64,000 bases of DNA from Syntrophaceae bacterium (GTDB lineage: Bacteria; Desulfobacterota; Syntrophia; Syntrophales; UBA2192): contig JABLXY010000001.1 of the NCBI GenBank assembly GCA_013177795.1, positions 558,001 through 622,000 of the forward strand, in the 5' to 3' direction. Below, one piece after another: positions 44,979-53,225 of this stretch (its first letter is position 1; every line of letters begins with the position of its first letter). Both the position numbers and the translations under genes were made by a program. A model generated the notes under the pieces. It worked only from the letters and a program-made list of their open reading frames with translations. It had not been told where the DNA came from and did not search any database.

Positions 44979-45824
44979 ATGCTGGAACAGGTTAAACAGA
45001 AAGCAAGAGCAATCCTCGAGAGGAAGGAAGCCGACGGCGTCCTGGGGCTCCGCAAGGGTCCCTTCGACGTGATCCACCCGCACGTCTTCACAGCACCGGC
45101 TGAGCTGGATGCCCTCGTCTTGGAGCCCAAGTGGCTCTTTGCGAAGATGGCCCGCTCGATCCTCCGCGACAGGCCGGCGCCCTACAGGCTCGCGGTCGTC
45201 GTCCGGGGGTGCGACGAGAGGGCGATCGTGGAGCTGGCCAAGCGCGGCCAGATCGACCGCGACCGGCTCCCCACGATCGGGTATGCCTGCGATGCCGACC
45301 AGGCAAGGGCCTGCCTCTGCAGCCGCCCCTACCCCGAGAAGCTCGACGCGGGAACGGCCGTCGATGGCATCGACCCCTTTGCCGACGAGCGGGTGAAGGC
45401 CTACCTCGGGGGCAAGGCCGCGGAGAGGATGGAGAAATGGGCCGCCCAGCTGAGGCGCTGCATCAAGTGCTACGGCTGCCGCAACTCCTGCCCCATCTGC
45501 ATCTGCGTCCCCTGCAAGCTCGAGGACGATGTCTGGGTCGAGCGCGGCGTCATCCCGGCGGAGATGGTCCCGTTCCATCTGATCCGTGCTTTTCACCTGA
45601 GCGACACCTGCGTCGCCTGCGGGGCCTGCCAGGAGGCCTGCCCGGTGGGCATCCCGCTCATGACGCTCCAGCTCTCGATGCGGGCGGCGCTGAAGAGGGA
45701 CTACAACTACGAGGCGGGCCTTGACGCGGAGCGCAAGTCCCCCGTCCTCTTCGACTTCATCAAGGAACCCCGTCCGGGCCAGCAGGTCCCCGACTGGGTC
45801 GACAGCGCGGGAAAGAAGCCATGA
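44979..45824 (+). CDS. FdhB/FrhB-like iron-sulfur subunit
   Basis: Predicted 281 aa. The N-terminal part (RLAVVVRGCDERAIVELAKR, PTIGYACD) resembles the F420-hydrogenase/formate dehydrogenase beta family. The middle and C-terminus have CIKCYGCRNSCPICIC and CVACGACQEACPVGIPL, with an extra CKLE cysteine. It probably links FdhA to HdrA/MvhD. The frame is open from an ATG at 44943, but those 12 codons lie inside the last hairpins, so I take MLEQVKQKARAILE as the start. It overlaps fdhA by 4 nt (ATGA). Confidence 0.82.
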   Translation: MLEQVKQKARAILERKEADGVLGLRKGPFDVIHPHVFTAPAELDALVLEPKWLFAKMARSILRDRPAPYRLAVVVRGCDERAIVELAKRGQIDRDRLPTIGYACDADQARACLCSRPYPEKLDAGTAVDGIDPFADERVKAYLGGKAAERMEKWAAQLRRCIKCYGCRNSCPICICVPCKLEDDVWVERGVIPAEMVPFHLIRAFHLSDTCVACGACQEACPVGIPLMTLQLSMRAALKRDYNYEAGLDAERKSPVLFDFIKEPRPGQQVPDWVDSAGKKP

Positions 45825-47869
45825 ACCCCGAATTCATTCGGACCATCTGCCCTTACTGCGGAACGGGATGCGGGCTCGTCCTCAAGGTCGAGGGCGGACG
45901 CGCCACGGCCTCCTACCCCGACCGGGAAAACCCCGTCAGCCGGGGGTCGCTGTGCGTGAAGGGCTGGTTTGCCCACGAGTTCGTCCATCACCCCGAGCGT
46001 TTGAGGGCACCGCTGCTGCGAAAGGGCGACTCCTTCGTCGAGATCCCCTGGAAAGAGGCGATTGCGCTCGCCGCGCGGAAGCTCCGGGAGACGGCCGATG
46101 CGCACGGCCCCAACAGCGTCGGCGGTCTCGCCTCCGCCAAGGTCACCAACGAGGAGAACTACCTCTTTCAGAAGCTCATCCGGGCGGCCTTCCGGACCAA
46201 CAACGTGGACCACTGCGCCAGGCTCTGCCACGCCGCAACCACGGTGGGCATGCTGCAGACCCTCGGCAGCGGCGCCATGACGAATTCCATCTCGGACCTG
46301 GCCGGCGCGGACTGCATCCTCTTCATCGGCTCCAACGCCGCCGAGAGCCACCCCGTCCTCATGGGCGAAGTCTACAAGGCCCTCGACCGGGGGGCGACGA
46401 TCTACGTCATCGACCCGCGGGAGACGCCCGTGGCAAAGAACGCCCGCAGGCTCCTGCAGATCAACCCGGGCACGGACATCCCGCTGCTGGCGGGCATGAT
46501 GCGGCACATCGTCGACAGGGGGCTCCACAAGACCGACTTCATCGAGAAGAGGACGGAGAACTTCGAGGCCCTCCGGACGTTCCTCCAGGCCTGGCCCCTC
46601 GACAGGGCGGCCCGGGAGACCGGGATCCCCGAGAGCGTGATCCGCGAGGTCGCCGAGGCCTACGCGAAGGCCGAGAACGCCGCCATCGTCTACTGCATGG
46701 GCATCACGCAGCACGCCTGCGGGGTGGCCAACGTGATCGCCATCTGCGATCTCGCCATGCTCTGCGGCCACGTGGGCAAGCCCTACTCCGGAATCTACCC
46801 CCTGCGCGGCCAGAACAACGTCCAGGGCGCGTGCGACATGGGGGCCCTGCCCAACCTCTATCCCGGCTACCAGCCCGTGGCGGACCCCGCCGTGCGGGAG
46901 AAGTTCCAGAAGGCCTGGAAGACGGAGCTCTCCGACAAGCCAGGCAAGACCGTCACGGAGCTCATCACCGCAGCGGGCAAGGACATCCGCGCCCTCTACA
47001 TCATGGCCGAGAACCCCTGCCTGAGCGACCCCGACGTCAACCATGTCATGGAGTGCCTGCAGCGGCTCGACTTCCTGGTCGTGCAGGACATCTTCCTCAC
47101 CGAGACGGCGAGGTTCGCCCATCTCGTCCTGCCCGCCGCCTGCTTTGCCGAGAAGACGGGGACCTACACGAACACGGAGCGGCGGTTCCAGCTGGTGCAC
47201 AAGGCCGTCGAGCCGCCCGGAGCGGCGAAGACGGACTTCGAGATCCTCTGCCTCATGGGCGAGGCCCTGGGTCTGGCCTTCGACTACACCACGCCCGAAG
47301 AGGTGATGGCGGAGTACGCGGGTCTCGTCCCGGCCTACGCGGGGATCTCCTTCGACCGACTGGAACGGGCCGGTCTGCAGTGGCCCTGCCCCGATGCCGG
47401 CCACCCCGGGACGCGGTTCCTGCATGGCACGACGTTCACGCGGGGGCTCGGCCGCTTCGTCGTGCCCGACTACACGCCGCCCATGGAGATGCCCGACGCA
47501 GAGTACCCCTATTACCTCAACACGGGTCGCGTGTTCGCCCACTACCACACGGGAACGATGACGAGGCGATCGCCTTTCCTGAACCGCGAGATCGAGGCCC
47601 CCTACGTGGAGATCCACCCCGCGGATGCCGCCGCGCTGGGCGTCGGTCCCGGCGACCGGGTCCGTGTCACCTCGCGCCGGGGCAGCATCGTCACGACTGC
47701 GCGGATCTCGGACCGGGTCGTCAAGGGAAGCATCTTCGCCCCCTTCCACTTCACCGAGGCGAGGGCCAACGTGCTGACCAACCCGGTGCTCGACCCGGCC
47801 TGCAAGACGCCGGAGTACAAGGTATGCGCCGTGAAATTGGAAAAGGACCATGAAGCCGAGGCGCGATAG
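45821..47869 (+). CDS. fdhA: Formate dehydrogenase catalytic subunit (Cys form)
   Basis: Molybdopterin (Mo or W) oxidoreductase of 682 aa. N-terminal [4Fe-4S] motif CPYCGTGCGLVL...GSLCVKGWF. The active-site segment NNVDHCARLCHAATTV has Cys where selenocysteine occurs in FdhF. Pterin-binding blocks CILFIGSNAAESHPV, NPGTDIPLLAGMM and the C-terminal molydopterin-dinucleotide domain (YYLNTGRVFAHYHTGTMT) are present. No Tat signal, so it is cytoplasmic. Context suggests it oxidises formate or reduces CO2 together with HdrA-MvhD. Confidence 0.92.
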   Translation: MNPEFIRTICPYCGTGCGLVLKVEGGRATASYPDRENPVSRGSLCVKGWFAHEFVHHPERLRAPLLRKGDSFVEIPWKEAIALAARKLRETADAHGPNSVGGLASAKVTNEENYLFQKLIRAAFRTNNVDHCARLCHAATTVGMLQTLGSGAMTNSISDLAGADCILFIGSNAAESHPVLMGEVYKALDRGATIYVIDPRETPVAKNARRLLQINPGTDIPLLAGMMRHIVDRGLHKTDFIEKRTENFEALRTFLQAWPLDRAARETGIPESVIREVAEAYAKAENAAIVYCMGITQHACGVANVIAICDLAMLCGHVGKPYSGIYPLRGQNNVQGACDMGALPNLYPGYQPVADPAVREKFQKAWKTELSDKPGKTVTELITAAGKDIRALYIMAENPCLSDPDVNHVMECLQRLDFLVVQDIFLTETARFAHLVLPAACFAEKTGTYTNTERRFQLVHKAVEPPGAAKTDFEILCLMGEALGLAFDYTTPEEVMAEYAGLVPAYAGISFDRLERAGLQWPCPDAGHPGTRFLHGTTFTRGLGRFVVPDYTPPMEMPDAEYPYYLNTGRVFAHYHTGTMTRRSPFLNREIEAPYVEIHPADAAALGVGPGDRVRVTSRRGSIVTTARISDRVVKGSIFAPFHFTEARANVLTNPVLDPACKTPEYKVCAVKLEKDHEAEAR

Positions 47870-48311
47870 GATAGAGGAAGCAAAAACGGTATCCGGGGCC
47901 GCCGGCTGCGTCGAGTGCGGCCGCTGCGTGGCGGCTTGCCCCATGGCGGAGATGTACGCCGATTTCGGCATCCAGATGTCGCCCAGGGGCATCATCAAGA
48001 AGACCCTCGTGGGCGACGATGTCGTGGCGGACAGGAACATCTGGTACTGCACGGAGTGCAACAGCGGAACCGACGTCTGTCCCCAGGGGGTGAGCTGCCG
48101 GGACCTGATCCGCAAGCTCCGGGAAGCGGCCATCGAGGAGAACGTCGTCGAGGACGCGAAGCGCTGCCGGGCCTGCGGCCGGTTCTTCCTGGCCGTGCCC
48201 GTCGAGGATTTCGTGCTCGGCAGGCTGAAGGCGGAGCCGGCAAACGTCCTCGAGGCCCTCGAGACGTGCCCGTCCTGCCGGCGCGAGATCTATTTGCTGC
48301 GCAACGCATGA
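47850..48311 (+). CDS. HdrC-like iron-sulfur protein
   Basis: Predicted 153 aa. Two HdrC-type motifs: CVECGRCVAACPMAEMYADF and CTECNSGTDVCPQGVSC. Two extra pairs (CRACG, CPSC) occur near the C-terminus. It overlaps fdhA by 20 nt. No HdrB (CCG domain) gene is adjacent. It probably connects the Hdr-Fdh complex to the membrane protein encoded next. Confidence 0.85.
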   Translation: MKPRRDRIEEAKTVSGAAGCVECGRCVAACPMAEMYADFGIQMSPRGIIKKTLVGDDVVADRNIWYCTECNSGTDVCPQGVSCRDLIRKLREAAIEENVVEDAKRCRACGRFFLAVPVEDFVLGRLKAEPANVLEALETCPSCRREIYLLRNA

Positions 48312-48410
48312 CCCGCCCTCACCTCAATCCTCCCCCGCCGGGGGAGAGGACTTGCGGGGCAAGGGTTCCCAGAGGACCGAACAGACTGACAGACCGGACA
48401 GACCATTAGA

Positions 48411-49715
48411 ATGGAAGCATCCAGACAGCTCGAACCCCAACTGACACTCGAGGACCTGCGGCCGCGCAGGCCGGAGAAGAAGACGCTCTCCGACCGCTTC
48501 ATGCCGCGGCGAAACGGCTACATCCTCTTCGACCCCGAGAAGTGCACGGGCTGCGGGACCTGCGAGATGATCTGCTCGACGCGCAACGTCGCGAAGGTCG
48601 CCCCGGCATCGGCCAGCGTCAAGGTCCTCACCGACGAGAGGCTCGGGAAGAACTTCGCCGTTCTGTGTCAGCATTGCCGGAGGCCCCTGTGCCTCGAGGC
48701 CTGCCCCACGCGGGCCATCGAAAAGGGCGACGACGGCATCGTGCGGATCAACGACCTGTTCTGCGTGGACTGCGGCCTCTGCACCATGGCCTGCCCGGAG
48801 GCCGCCCCCCTCAAGGACCCCGGAAGCGGCGATATCCACAAGTGCGATCTCTGCGAGGGGGACCCGCTGTGCGTGAAGCACTGTCCCGAGGGCGCCCTCA
48901 CCTATACCCGCGGCAAGGCCTTCCGCTGGATCAAGGCGGCCCGCTGGGGCGTCCAGGCCTTGTCGTTTCTCTTCCTCGTCATCCTCGTCGTGGGCACCTT
49001 CTGCTGGTTCCGCGCGGGCACCGTAAGCCTTTCCTGCCCGACGGGGACGCTGCAGAACATCGCGTCGTCGGGGACGCTGATCCTCGTGGGCGCCTCGTCG
49101 GCCCTGGCCCTTCTCATCCTGACGGTTCTCTTCGGCAGGGTCTTCTGCGGCTGGGTGTGCCCCTTCGGGTTCGTGCTGGACCTGGTGGACAAGATCGTCC
49201 CGAAGAGAATCGGCTGGCCGAACTTCCTGAAGAGCCGCATGGCCAAGTACGGCATCCTCGGCGGCGCCTTGGGGAGCAGCGCCGCCGTGGGCTTCCAGGC
49301 CTTCTGCACGGTCTGCCCCATCGGAACGCTGTGCCGCTCCTACGGGGTGACGTCCTTCATGCAGAGCGCCGAGCTGGCTGTCGTGCCGGCGCTGGCGGCA
49401 ACGGAGCTGGCCGAGCGCCGCTCCTGGTGCCGCTACCTCTGCCCCGTCGGCGCCACGCTGGGCATCGCGAGCCTGCTGCGGCTCCTCAAGGTCGTCATCG
49501 GCGCGCGCAAGTGCAAGAAGTTCTCCTGCATCCAGTGTGCCGAGGTCTGCCCGGTGGGGATCATCAATGCCGATGAACTCCGGGAGGGCATCTCCCCGAA
49601 AATCCCCATGACGGAGTGCATCATGTGCCTGCGCTGCGTCGACCGCTGCCCCTATGACGCGGCAAAGATCCGTTTCCGTTGGCAGAAAGCGACCCCCGGG
49701 GAGGCAAACCAATGA
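48411..49715 (+). CDS. Ferredoxin-NapH fusion membrane protein
   Basis: Predicted 434 aa. Residues 35-170 form a DmsB/AorB-like ferredoxin (CTGCGTCEMICSTRN, CQHCRRPLCLEACP, CVDCGLCTMACPEA, CDLCEGDPLCVKHCP). Residues about 185-350 hold membrane helices with NapH/CcoG motifs GRVFCGWVCPFGFVLDLVD and WCRYLCPVGATLG. C-terminal motifs CIQCAEVCPVGI and CIMCLRCVDRCPYDA follow. It could exchange electrons between the quinone pool and both sides of the membrane. The next gene overlaps by 4 nt. Confidence 0.87.
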   Translation: MEASRQLEPQLTLEDLRPRRPEKKTLSDRFMPRRNGYILFDPEKCTGCGTCEMICSTRNVAKVAPASASVKVLTDERLGKNFAVLCQHCRRPLCLEACPTRAIEKGDDGIVRINDLFCVDCGLCTMACPEAAPLKDPGSGDIHKCDLCEGDPLCVKHCPEGALTYTRGKAFRWIKAARWGVQALSFLFLVILVVGTFCWFRAGTVSLSCPTGTLQNIASSGTLILVGASSALALLILTVLFGRVFCGWVCPFGFVLDLVDKIVPKRIGWPNFLKSRMAKYGILGGALGSSAAVGFQAFCTVCPIGTLCRSYGVTSFMQSAELAVVPALAATELAERRSWCRYLCPVGATLGIASLLRLLKVVIGARKCKKFSCIQCAEVCPVGIINADELREGISPKIPMTECIMCLRCVDRCPYDAAKIRFRWQKATPGEANQ

Positions 49716-51028
49716 GCCCCTACCAGCCTTTTTACAACGGGAAAATCGGGGTCGTCGACCTGACGATTCCGTCGTCCTACACGCTGGATCTCCCGGCGGA
49801 GATGTGCCGGGACCACATCGGCGGGGCCTCGCTGAACGCCCGGATCCTTGCGGACTACGAGAGCGACAGCCTCGTGTTCGGGACGGGACCGCTGACGGGG
49901 AGCTTCGCCCCTGCCTCGGCGCTCCTGGTCGGGACGTTCCGCTCGCCCCGCTGGGACCACCTCTGCCACGTCCCCTTCATGCTGCGCAGCGGCCCGGAAC
50001 TGAAATTCTCCGGCCTTGACGTCCTCGTTATCCGCGGCTCCGCGAAAGAACCCTGCGCCCTGTCCGTCAGCCGGGGGCAGGTGCGCGTGCTGCCCCTGCC
50101 GGATTCCCCGGGCAAGCCCATCCCCGATCTGATGCAGATGCTCCGCCGGAGAGCCCCCGGGTTCCGTGCCTCCATCGTGACCGGCCCCGCGGCGGACCGG
50201 CATTGCCCCCACGCGTCGGCCTCCGTCGACACCCACGGCAGCCCCGACAGGGTCGGGCTGGCCTCGCGGATGGCCGCGAAAAACCTCAAGGCCGTGCTCC
50301 TCAACGGCATCGGGGGCCTTCCCTTTCTCGAGAATCATGCCTCGCTTTCCAAGGCGCTGGAGAAGTCGCTTCAAGGCACAGGGGCGCTTTCGGGCAAGGG
50401 GTTTCTCCCCGCCGTGCGGAAGCTCGAAGACGCAGGTGACGCGGTGAAAGCCCTGCGGCGAGGGCTCGGGCGCAACCGGGCCTGTTACCACTGCCCCTGC
50501 CCCTGCATGAGCTACGCGGCACCCGGGAAAACGGGACCGGACAAAGAGTCGCTCCTCCTGATGGACCATGCCGGCTTCGCTGCCCTGTCCCGTAAGTCCG
50601 AGCATTCCCTGCACTTGCTCCGCAGATGCCTCGCGCTGGGGCTCGACCCCCTTGCCGCTGCCCAGTCCCTCCGCGAGGACCGCCCCCTCAAGGAAGCCCT
50701 GGAGGCTGTCGAGACGCTCGCCGCAGCCGCAACCCCGCTCGACGACGAGGACCACCCCTCGGCCCCAGGGATCGACACGCGGGACTACCGCCTCCTGGGC
50801 GGCGGCATCACGCCCCTGTCGGCGGGCAGGGCATGGACGGAGCGTGCGGCCGCGGCCCTGATCCTGGGCATCTGCCCCGTGTTCATGCAGATCGCCGGCC
50901 GGCTGGACCGGTCCGATCTCCTGCGTTTCCTGTCCCCCGACGCGGAGGAGGTGAAGACCCTCGCCGCGAAGCTCGACGGTCAGGTGGAGATGCTCCTGGA
51001 GGGGAAAATACCGGAAGGAAGCGCGTAG
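49712..51028 (+). CDS. Short divergent AOR-like protein
   Basis: Predicted 438 aa, against 608 for the two AORs in this cluster. The N-terminal AOR domain is recognisable (YNGKIGVVDLTIPSSYTLDL, LVFGTGPLTGSFAPASA, DRVGLASRMAAKNLKAVLLN). A cysteine motif CYHCPCPC replaces the usual CxxCxxxC block. The region after it is about half the normal length and the distal cluster cysteine is not evident. Start MSPYQPFYNG overlaps the previous stop (ATGA). It may be a structural or regulatory subunit, or a decayed enzyme. Confidence 0.8.
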   Translation: MSPYQPFYNGKIGVVDLTIPSSYTLDLPAEMCRDHIGGASLNARILADYESDSLVFGTGPLTGSFAPASALLVGTFRSPRWDHLCHVPFMLRSGPELKFSGLDVLVIRGSAKEPCALSVSRGQVRVLPLPDSPGKPIPDLMQMLRRRAPGFRASIVTGPAADRHCPHASASVDTHGSPDRVGLASRMAAKNLKAVLLNGIGGLPFLENHASLSKALEKSLQGTGALSGKGFLPAVRKLEDAGDAVKALRRGLGRNRACYHCPCPCMSYAAPGKTGPDKESLLLMDHAGFAALSRKSEHSLHLLRRCLALGLDPLAAAQSLREDRPLKEALEAVETLAAAATPLDDEDHPSAPGIDTRDYRLLGGGITPLSAGRAWTERAAAALILGICPVFMQIAGRLDRSDLLRFLSPDAEEVKTLAAKLDGQVEMLLEGKIPEGSA

Positions 51029-51055
51029 CGCCCGGCGTCAAGCGTAGGGACACAT

Positions 51056-51087
51056 AAAAGCCCCGGAATCGAATCCGGGGCTTTTTT
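51056..51087. terminator. Bidirectional terminator
   Basis: AAAAGCCCCGGA, 4-base loop, TCCGGGGCTTTTTT, between convergent genes. Confidence 0.92.
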
Positions 51088-51115
51088 CCTCCGCGCTCGG
51101 CTCTCTGCGCCCGAG

Positions 51116-51529
51116 TCAGTCCGCAAAAAATGCCGGCAGCAGCTCCGGGGTCCTGCCCTGCATCTTCTGCCGCTTCTCCTCGAGGGTCTTGCACTCGATG
51201 CACAGGGTGGTCACCGGCCGGGCCATGAGCCTCTTGACGCCGATCGGCTCGCCGCACTCCTCGCAGATGCCGTAGGTCCCGGAGTCGATGCGCTCGATGG
51301 CCTCCCTCATCTTCATGATGAGCTTCCGCTCACGCTCCCGCATGCGGATCTCGAGGTTGAGGTCGGACTCCTGGGAGGCCCGGTCGTTCATGTCGGGAAG
51401 CTTCTCCTCGTTGCCCGCCATGTCGACCACGGTCTTCCCCACTTCCGCCATCAACTCGTTGATCTTTTCCTGGAGCATCCTGCGGATCAGTTTCAGGTCC
51501 TTGGCTGTCGCGGGCTGAACCTTGGCCAC
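51116..51529 (-). CDS. dksA: DksA/TraR family zinc-finger regulator
   Basis: Predicted 137 aa. Coiled coil (residues 10-80) with the acidic tip NEEKLPDMNDRASQESDLN, then the C4 zinc finger CEECGEPIGVKRLMARPVTT-LCIEC. DksA binds RNA polymerase in the secondary channel and works with ppGpp. Confidence 0.93.
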   Translation of the reverse strand: MAKVQPATAKDLKLIRRMLQEKINELMAEVGKTVVDMAGNEEKLPDMNDRASQESDLNLEIRMRERERKLIMKMREAIERIDSGTYGICEECGEPIGVKRLMARPVTTLCIECKTLEEKRQKMQGRTPELLPAFFAD

Positions 51530-51614
51530 GCCTTGTCCCCCCTTGAAGCAGGGCGTTGCATCACGCCCTCGGCATTTCAGTTATTCATGAAATGTGCCAA
51601 CGGTTTTTCCCCAT

Positions 51615-51648
51615 AGCACACTTTCCTCTCTTTTTGCTATAGTATAAT
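51615..51648 (+). promoter_or_regulatory. Possible promoter of the MIP18-like gene
   Basis: TATAGTATAAT (51638-51648) gives a good -10 about 28 bp before the start codon; the -35 is weak. Confidence 0.35.
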
Positions 51649-51675
51649 CACTTCCCGGAAAGGAGGCAATGCCCC

Positions 51676-51948
51676 GTGAACCCGGAAATGATCAAGAAAA
51701 TCGATGCTGTTCTCGATCGGGTCAAGGACCCCGAGAGTGACCTGCCCGTCAGCCGCCTCGGGGTGGTGAAAAGGGTCCGATACAGCGAATCGCAGAAAAA
51801 ACTCTTTGTTTTCACGAATTTCCAAAGCCACATGCCCGACTGCAGGACGTGCGTCTTCATCGCCAAGCTGGTCGCCGACACCATCATCCGCAATCTCACC
51901 GTCGAGTTCAATCTCGAGTTCCCCGACCTGGAGATCGAGTTCGTCTGA
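51676..51948 (+). CDS. Small MIP18 (DUF59)-like protein
   Basis: Predicted 90 aa with a GTG start behind AAAGGAGG. The pattern IDAVLDRVKDPESDLPVSRL, GVVKRVRYSE, CRTCVFIAKLV and LEFPDLEIEFV resembles the MIP18/DUF59 family that assists Fe-S cluster assembly. Two cysteines (CRTC) are present. The match is by pattern only. Confidence 0.65.
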   Translation: MNPEMIKKIDAVLDRVKDPESDLPVSRLGVVKRVRYSESQKKLFVFTNFQSHMPDCRTCVFIAKLVADTIIRNLTVEFNLEFPDLEIEFV

Positions 51949-51953
51949 TAAAA

Positions 51954-51999
51954 AAATCCCCTCCGGCCGGGATCCGCAACGGTCCGGCCGGGGGGATTT
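51954..51999. terminator. Terminator between convergent genes
   Basis: AAATCCCC ... GGGGATTT with inner CCGGCCGG-type stem. Read on the minus strand it ends in seven T residues, so it mainly serves the rubrerythrin-like genes. Confidence 0.8.
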
Positions 52000-52031
52000 C
52001 CGTTCCCGGCTCCTGGCGTGACCCGCCCGGA

Positions 52032-52547
52032 TCAGCAGAGCTTCCCAAAACGCTCCGCCGCGTAAATCGGGTCGATGTCGGCCCGCAGGCCGGCGATTTT
52101 CGCCATGTGCGCCTTCTCCTCCCGGATCATGGCCTCGAGCATCCTCTTCTGTCCCCTGTCCTTCGAACGCTCCGCCAGCTCCGTGTAGAGGAGGACCGCG
52201 TTTTTTTCCGCCTGCATGGCGATCCGGCAGGCATCCTCGACGGTCTTGACCTGGTCGAGCCGATCCTCCGCCCGGTCGCCCCCCGGGAGAAGCCCTTCCC
52301 GGATCACGGCCTCGAGGTACGCATCGACCTCGACGTCACGAAAGCATTCCTCGACGCCCTTTCGAAGGGCCGCGGCCTGGATGTTCATCAGCTCACGCAG
52401 GTGCTTGGCCTCTTCCTTGGCGAGTTTCATGAACAGTCCCGCCAGCTCGGTCCCCCGGAACTTCTCGGACGCCTTCGTGTAGAAACTCACCCCCTGCTCT
52501 TCCTGGCGTACGGCATAGTCGATCACGCTGATCTCCGTTTTTGCCAT
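52032..52547 (-). CDS. Rubrerythrin-like ferritin-family protein, copy 1
   Basis: Predicted 171 aa four-helix di-iron protein: YAVRQEEQGVSFYTKASEKF, LFMKLAKEEAKHLRELM, AMQAEKNAVLLYTELAE, MIREEKAHMAKIAGL. The Glu and ExxH ligands are in place. It lacks the C-terminal rubredoxin domain. Start MAKTEISV follows AGGAGGT. Likely role in peroxide defence or iron handling. Confidence 0.88.
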   Translation of the reverse strand: MAKTEISVIDYAVRQEEQGVSFYTKASEKFRGTELAGLFMKLAKEEAKHLRELMNIQAAALRKGVEECFRDVEVDAYLEAVIREGLLPGGDRAEDRLDQVKTVEDACRIAMQAEKNAVLLYTELAERSKDRGQKRMLEAMIREEKAHMAKIAGLRADIDPIYAAERFGKLC

Positions 52548-52585
52548 CCCGTAACCTCCTGTGCCTTCCGTTTCCGCTTGCCGGC

Positions 52586-53101
52586 TCAAAAAAACCTGCC
52601 GAACCGCATCGCCGCATACGCCGGGTCGTGGTCGGCCCGCGCCGTCCCCACCATGACGATGTGGGAGCGCTCCTCCTTTGCGATGTCCTCGAAGATCTTC
52701 CTCTGTCCCTTGTCCTTCGCGAGCTTCGCCAGTTCCGAGTAGAGCAGGATGGCGTTCTTTTCAGCCTCCATGGCGATCGCGCAGGCTTCGCCCACGGTGC
52801 TCACCCTCCCGAGCCTCTTGACCATGCTGTCGCCCTTCGGGAAGAGCCCCTCGCGGATGATCGTGTCGAGGTAGTCGCTGACCCGATCGGAGCGGAAAAT
52901 CCGGTCCGCCCCTTTCTTCTCTGCCTTTTCCTTGATCCCAAGGAACGTCTCCATGTGCCTGACCTCCTCCTTGGCGAGCCTCATGAAGAGTTCCCGGAGG
53001 TCATCTTCCTTGAATTTCTTTGCCGCCCTGGTGTAGAACCCGATGCCGTCACGCTCCGCCTGCACGGCGAAATCGAAGATGCTCATTTCCGTCCTGGCCA
53101 T
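52586..53101 (-). CDS. Rubrerythrin-like ferritin-family protein, copy 2
   Basis: Predicted 171 aa, same length and motif order as its neighbour: FAVQAERDGIGFYTRAAKKF, LFMRLAKEEVRHMETFL, AMEAEKNAILLYSELAK, IAKEERSHIVMV. It is a tandem duplicate 38 bp upstream of copy 1, so both probably share one transcript. Confidence 0.88.
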   Translation of the reverse strand: MARTEMSIFDFAVQAERDGIGFYTRAAKKFKEDDLRELFMRLAKEEVRHMETFLGIKEKAEKKGADRIFRSDRVSDYLDTIIREGLFPKGDSMVKRLGRVSTVGEACAIAMEAEKNAILLYSELAKLAKDKGQRKIFEDIAKEERSHIVMVGTARADHDPAYAAMRFGRFF

Positions 53102-53225
53102 GGTGCAGCCTCCTTATCCCCTGTGACGCTTGAAATCAAACGCGGACATCCGGACCCTTACGGTCTGAATATAGGTTGCCCTCGCCGGAAAGACAATCGA
53201 TTCTTTGCCCCGCGGGTGCCCGTCG

